DNA from: a virus
Virus record (IMG/VR): IMGVR_UViG_3300020473_000007
Span: 1 to 33,723 of that record
Strand: one strand, 5' to 3'
Length of the DNA stretch: 33,723 nucleotides
The translations under genes and the position numbers were made by a program. A model generated the notes under the pieces. That model ran no database searches. It saw nothing but the letters and a program-made list of their open reading frames with translations, and was not told the DNA's origin. This document shows, piece by piece, positions 29,903 to 33,723 of the stretch (the first letter of the stretch is position 1; each line of letters starts with the position of its first letter).

Positions 29903-30687
29903 TATCTATATAATCTCTGAAACGCATCATCTACTTGTCTTACAAATGATTCATCTCTTTCTTTAGGATCAAAGTAACGAGGATCTTTCATCATACTTCT
30001 AACATCTTCTAATGATAATTTATTCATTGGTTCTGATTGCTGTCTTGAAATATTTTGTTTTTGCATATCCATAACTTTTTCTAATATTTCAATACCTCTT
30101 GCTGATTGTCCTAAAGTTGTTTGTATATATTCATAATCATCTGCACCGAAGTGACTTTGTGCAAACGAATCAACCGCATCTATACGCAGTTGTGCATTTT
30201 CACCTAATTTTTCAATTTCATCATCTAAATTAGGTGCGTAATGATTTTGTGCAGTAATAAATTTATTAATACCATCTTCAAACATTTCTTGGTTATACGC
30301 ATTATTTACACAATGATCTTTCCACCAATCAAACAATGGATTTTCTACTACATCTTCTTCTGTTATAGTTTCTGGAAGTGCAGGTAAAGCATATTCTTCA
30401 GGTACTTCTGATTCTGCTTCTTCTGATAATTCATTTATAATTTCATCACGCAGTTCGTCTTTTTTTCCTCCAACAAACTTCTCTAAATGTTCATTTGATT
30501 TTAACAATTCATCTGTGCGTATTTCTCCTGTATCTGCATTCCAAAACTTTTCAGGCACATTTTCTGGCCTTTCATTTGAAATTGTTTCACGTGGAACATC
30601 TGACTCTATGGGTTGTGGTTCTGGTTGAGGGTCTTGTGTAATGTTTTCAGGTACAGGTTCTTGATTTTCTTCAGCATTATCTGACAT
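29902..30687 (-). CDS. Capsid scaffolding protein
   Basis: This 261-residue, very acidic protein lacks hydrophobic core segments. Its N-terminal Pro/Glu-rich tail (QEPVPENITQDPQPEPQPIE) leads to the ERPENVPEKFWNADTGEIRT motif usual in T7 gp9-like scaffolds. The body is helical, and the C-terminus PRYFDPKERDESFVRQVDDA ends in a basic helix that would bind the capsid. It directs procapsid shape and leaves before or during packaging. It overlaps the Bbp19-like gene by 11 bases. Confidence 0.9.
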   Translation of the reverse strand: MSDNAEENQEPVPENITQDPQPEPQPIESDVPRETISNERPENVPEKFWNADTGEIRTDELLKSNEHLEKFVGGKKDELRDEIINELSEEAESEVPEEYALPALPETITEEDVVENPLFDWWKDHCVNNAYNQEMFEDGINKFITAQNHYAPNLDDEIEKLGENAQLRIDAVDSFAQSHFGADDYEYIQTTLGQSARGIEILEKVMDMQKQNISRQQSEPMNKLSLEDVRSMMKDPRYFDPKERDESFVRQVDDAFQRLYR

Positions 30688-30967
30688 CTTGTTTCTCCTT
30701 TACTATACGTTGACTTCGCCCTTTATTAAATCGTCTTTGCATTAGTCCAACAATATATCGCTGTCCTTCAAGATGGCGTAGAGACGCATCAGATATTTCT
30801 GACCCTGCTACTGATTCAATAGTTATTTGACGTAAATAAGACAAAATAGCTTGTGCATCTTCTCTTTTAAACACACTTTCAAATAACGTATTGATTCGTT
30901 CTTCTTCTTGGGGATTTCTTTCAAAGTTGTCCAAACCAATTATACGATTGGGCTTTGTGGTTTTCAT
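30677..30967 (-). CDS. Bbp19-like phage protein
   Basis: The 96-residue protein MKTTKPNRIIGLDNFERNPQ contains VFKREDAQAILSYLRQITIE and DASLRHLEGQRYIVGLMQRR, the helix-loop-helix layout of the Bbp19 family (named from Bordetella phage BPP-1) found between portal and scaffold genes in many short-tailed phages. The role is not established, but fixed position implies head morphogenesis. It follows the portal gene after 12 bases. Confidence 0.75.
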   Translation of the reverse strand: MKTTKPNRIIGLDNFERNPQEEERINTLFESVFKREDAQAILSYLRQITIESVAGSEISDASLRHLEGQRYIVGLMQRRFNKGRSQRIVKEKQDVR

Positions 30968-30979
30968 TCTACTTTTATA

Positions 30980-32584
30980 TCACCCTGTAAATGATTTTGC
31001 AATATCTGATGCTTGTTTTGGATCAATACCTTGTTGTTGCATATTAGCACCCATTTGTTGTAATTGTTGCCCTGCTTGTATCATTTCTTCATCAGAACGT
31101 ATTAATTCTTCTGGAACACCTAGTTTCTTAGCTATAAATTTAGCCATATCTTGTTGTTTAATTAATAGGTTTGTAATCTGTGGCCCTACCCTGCCTTGCA
31201 ACATTGCAACAAAACGATCTATTGTTGCTACATCTTGTTGTTGCTGTGCTTGTGCTAATGGCGAAGATGATCTAATTTTAATTTCTCTACCATTAACAGT
31301 AGGTATGTTTATTCTTCCTTGTTTTTTTAAAATATAAATTACTCTTTGTAGTACAGGATTAACAAGTTCAGCTTGTAAACGACCAAATGCCGCACCTATT
31401 TGACGAGATAAATCTGCCATACGTTCTGCTACTTCTGTTGCTGACATTGGAGTTTTCTCATTTGGGTTGCCTAACATATCATTATATAAGGCCTTTTTAA
31501 TATTTTGTCGCATATCTCTTATCACTAAATCAGATACTTGAAAGTTACCCGCAGGTGCGACAGGTGTTAGACCGCTACTACCTACAGCTTTTGGTATGAT
31601 TGTTCCGGGAATTAATTGTATATTATCTACATTAATAACGCCATCATCTTCAACTTGATACATTCCCGATATTGCCATTTGTGCATTTTCTAATATTAAT
31701 TCTATAACTAAATTAGCTGTTTTAATTGCAGGTAAAGCTAATTGAAGTGGGCCTCTACCATACACTTCTCCTGCACATTTACTCCATCTATAAATAATAA
31801 AAGGATTAGATCCTATACCTTTAAATGTATCGTTAAATAATTCAGCTTGATACATTTCTGATATTACACAGTATTTATATTCTTCCTCTTTTCTATTTTC
31901 ATAATCTCTATATACAACTTCAATAACTTTACAATCTTTATCAGGATTCTTACTCATTTCTTCCATCATACGTTCTGGTATTTTTGCGTTAGGATATGCA
32001 ACAGTTATTTGTTTAAACTTAATATATCGTTCTCTAAATACGTGATCTATTTTATCATCATATCCAGAATCTAATAATACCTGTGGTAAAGGAATAGAAC
32101 GAAAACGTACAGGTTGTACAGCATCACCTTCTTCTACAAGCAATACTCCTGTGCCTACAGCACAATCTAAAAATGTTTCGTGTACTTCTTGAGAAAAATT
32201 AGAGTTTTGTAATATCTCAAATATATATTCTGTAACTTGGTCAAGGTTTTCATTTACAGCTTTTTGTTGGTCTTTTGGTATTTCTGTGCCAGATGTTAAA
32301 TCAGCCCACCTTGCATAGTTAGGAACTATACCTGCTTGTAATCGTGAAGCAAATTCTTGTACACCTACTACGGCAGTTTCATCAAATATAGATTCACTTC
32401 TTCTTTTTGCTATGCTTTCAGAATAAAACGATTCACGTTGAGGTAGTGCATATTCATAGCAATCTTCAAAGATAGGTGTCCATTGATCTTTAATAGCTTT
32501 CGCTTTACGATAACGTGCTAATAGTTGATTTACTTTTGATTCAGATAAATCAATAGTAGCTTGTGGTTTAACATCTACAACCAT
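30980..32584 (-). CDS. Portal protein (head-tail connector), gp8-like
   Basis: The 534-residue product equals T7 gp8 (536) in length and forms the dodecameric channel for DNA entry and exit. Signatures are LLARYRKAKAIKDQWTPIFE, DCYEYALPQRESF, then VQEFASRLQAGIVPNYARWA and GTGVLLVEEGDA near the N-terminus, with the tunnel region in IGAAFGRLQAELVNPVLQRV. The end is a Gln-rich helical barrel (QQLQQMGANMQQQGIDPKQA). It shares one base with the small Pro-rich gene upstream. Confidence 0.95.
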   Translation of the reverse strand: MVVDVKPQATIDLSESKVNQLLARYRKAKAIKDQWTPIFEDCYEYALPQRESFYSESIAKRRSESIFDETAVVGVQEFASRLQAGIVPNYARWADLTSGTEIPKDQQKAVNENLDQVTEYIFEILQNSNFSQEVHETFLDCAVGTGVLLVEEGDAVQPVRFRSIPLPQVLLDSGYDDKIDHVFRERYIKFKQITVAYPNAKIPERMMEEMSKNPDKDCKVIEVVYRDYENRKEEEYKYCVISEMYQAELFNDTFKGIGSNPFIIYRWSKCAGEVYGRGPLQLALPAIKTANLVIELILENAQMAISGMYQVEDDGVINVDNIQLIPGTIIPKAVGSSGLTPVAPAGNFQVSDLVIRDMRQNIKKALYNDMLGNPNEKTPMSATEVAERMADLSRQIGAAFGRLQAELVNPVLQRVIYILKKQGRINIPTVNGREIKIRSSSPLAQAQQQQDVATIDRFVAMLQGRVGPQITNLLIKQQDMAKFIAKKLGVPEELIRSDEEMIQAGQQLQQMGANMQQQGIDPKQASDIAKSFTG

Positions 32585-32844
32585 TATACTCCTAGAGTTT
32601 GTCTAGTTTGTATATCCCCACTTACCATAAACCCTTGTCCGCTTTTTCTACCAGAAAGTAAAGAACGTCTACCTCTTTTTCCTGATAAATCGGCAACACT
32701 TTCTTGATATGCTTCATCTTTCTGTTTTGCCTTTTCAGCTAACTCATTACGCCTAGCTTCTGCTCTTTGTTGGCGTAATGTTTTTTCATAAGGGCTAGGT
32801 GGTGGTGGTGGTGGTGGTGTATATCCGCCTCCGCCTCCGCACAT
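32584..32844 (-). CDS. Small Gly/Pro-rich protein, T7 gp7.3-like by position and tail motif
   Basis: The 86-residue product opens MCGGGGGYTPPPPPPPSPYE, a cysteine right after Met followed by Gly5 and Pro7 runs. A charged helix (QRAEARRNELAEKAKQKDEA) leads to the end GKRGRRSLLSGRKSGQGFMV. The G-RRSLL...GxGF tail resembles the end of T7 gp7.3, a tail-assembly and adsorption protein encoded near the portal. That likeness is partial. It starts 3 bases after terL. It may be a minor virion component. Confidence 0.65.
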   Translation of the reverse strand: MCGGGGGYTPPPPPPPSPYEKTLRQQRAEARRNELAEKAKQKDEAYQESVADLSGKRGRRSLLSGRKSGQGFMVSGDIQTRQTLGV

Positions 32845-32847
32845 AGT

Positions 32848-33723
32848 TTACCTCCTTCTTTCATAAATGTTTTTAGGTTGACCACTAAAAACATCAAAAT
32901 TACGTTTCGCTATTATAGGTTTACTATATTTCGTTCCAATCGTCAACGACCTACCCTCACCTGCACCTAATAATAAATATTGAAGTGCATCGTGAATGTG
33001 TGAAAATCTGTTCTTATTTGGGCGTTCATCATAGCGTTCTCCCGATACTTGTAGTCTTCTATAGTGATATCCTCCTGCAAATCCTCTAATTAAATTAATG
33101 CAATTTTTATCTATAAGAATACCAGATTCACCATCTACCATTCTTGTTAATGTAGCATTTACACTTTCTAATCGAAGTGTTACATCATTACTTGGTGCGG
33201 GTCGGGCAGTTATACCTTTACCTCTTAATATTTGAAAAGGTGTGTTTTCATCTGTTTGTACTCTATGATCACCGGCAGGATCGCCAAATATATAAAATGG
33301 TCTAGGGTGATACTTTGCCATAGATTGTTTCATTAAGTCAGAAAACTTTACTATACCCATATCTTCAGCTACAAGTTCTTCTAATACTATCCATCTTGTT
33401 CTTATTTTTTGTGCAAATACACAGGCGGGAGTTAATCCAAAATCTATACCCATATAGATTGGTAAGGATTCGGCAATAGCTAATTCACCTTTAGCTACGT
33501 GTACATCTTGTCTAAATGCTTCATAAACAGGTTTGCCATCTTCTACCTGCCCAAGTTTATTTAATACATATACATCTATCCACGATTTTGTTTTTCCTCT
33601 AATTATATTTCTATAATAATTCTGTGTAAGGTTGTTTTGATTTTCCGATTGATTATAATTTTTATATTCAACCACCTGATTGTTTTTGTCTTTAACTTCC
33701 TCCATAGCAGGTGGTTGATTAAA
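32848..33723 (-). CDS. terL: Terminase large subunit, C-terminal nuclease part (continues from base 1)
   Basis: This part holds the headful nuclease of the packaging motor. From the internal Met at 33705 (residue 217 of the joined protein) it runs 285 residues. The RNase-H-like acid residues are visible in YMGIDFGLTP (Asp 304), IFGDPAGDHR (Asp 358) and FSHIHDALQYLL (Asp 455). Upstream of 33705 the frame enters the terminal repeat and continues to 707 in the circular molecule. The Met at 33705 is therefore not the gene start. The length of 501 residues and both domains are intact. Confidence 0.95.
   Translation of the reverse strand, partial: FNQPPAMEEVKDKNNQVVEYKNYNQSENQNNLTQNYYRNIIRGKTKSWIDVYVLNKLGQVEDGKPVYEAFRQDVHVAKGELAIAESLPIYMGIDFGLTPACVFAQKIRTRWIVLEELVAEDMGIVKFSDLMKQSMAKYHPRPFYIFGDPAGDHRVQTDENTPFQILRGKGITARPAPSNDVTLRLESVNATLTRMVDGESGILIDKNCINLIRGFAGGYHYRRLQVSGERYDERPNKNRFSHIHDALQYLLLGAGEGRSLTIGTKYSKPIIAKRNFDVFSGQPKNIYERRR
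33647..33723. repeat. Terminal direct repeat, right copy (77 bp)
   Basis: Exact copy of bases 1-77, with the same terL reading frame on the minus strand. Removing one copy gives the 33,646-base unit. Confidence 0.95.

Noticed and set aside
1-33723. CRISPR array, insertion sequence, integrase or toxin-antitoxin pair
   Set aside because: No regularly spaced repeats, transposase, recombinase signature or paired small toxin-like genes were found on either strand.

Overview
The window reads as one complete genome of a short-tailed, T7-type virion phage (podovirus), written linearly. The first 77 bases (1-77) recur exactly as the last 77 (33647-33723), and the large terminase gene runs across that joint in frame, so the molecule is a closed or circularly permuted unit of 33,646 bases. 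The DNA is strongly AT-rich, genes overlap heavily (TAATG, ATGA and GTGA joints), and no bacterial housekeeping gene, integrase, RNA polymerase or DNA polymerase is visible. The AT bias, marine-virus protein families (DUF5872-like and DUF6321-like basic proteins, XkdW-like and SleB proteins) and a T7-type virion without a T7-type polymerase suggest a marine phage, perhaps a SAR11/Pelagibacter podovirus of the HTVC010P kind. That placement is inference from family knowledge and was not searched.

The genome has two arms that diverge from one non-coding control region (3865-4446) and meet tail to tail near 11571. The plus arm (4447-11570) is the early/DNA-metabolism arm. It starts with an unknown gene closed by its own intrinsic terminator and a small membrane protein, followed by a structured non-coding stretch (5266-5614), several small unknown genes and a DUF932 protein. 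Then come an XRE-type HTH replication-like protein overlapping a possible helicase-loader gene by about 200 bases, a YqaJ-type exonuclease, a probable annealing protein, SSB, a LexA-type winged helix and a PD-(D/E)XK resolvase-like nuclease. This set can recombine and perhaps recruit the host replisome, but it carries no polymerase.

The minus arm starts at terS (3864) and runs down through a cluster of very basic small proteins and an HNH nuclease to terL, then through the joint to 33646 and down the rest of the window. In transcription order it encodes packaging (terS, terL), a small tail-assembly-like protein, portal, Bbp19-like protein, scaffold, gp13-like GNAT-fold protein, major capsid, head decoration, tail tubular proteins A and B and internal virion proteins (gp14-, gp15- and gp16-like). 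The tail fibre follows, with a cassette of small fibre-tip proteins, and then lysis genes (XhlA-like, coiled-coil/TM protein, SleB hydrolase, GTA-type holin, and a 43-residue TM protein).

The most unusual feature is the divergent control region. A long inverted repeat (about 81 base pairs between 4153-4244 and 4387-4475) encloses a 142-base multi-hairpin core and swallows the ribosome binding site, start codon and first codons of the first early gene. Beside it are a three-way-junction element (3915-3969), a further hairpin (4026-4068) and, beyond terS, three consecutive hairpins (3337-3473) that share a TTAGAAAA motif with the junction element. I see this as a candidate undescribed structured RNA, origin or packaging element. 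Several genes too small for routine calling (20, 43, 43 and 47 codons) were found by reading the sequence.
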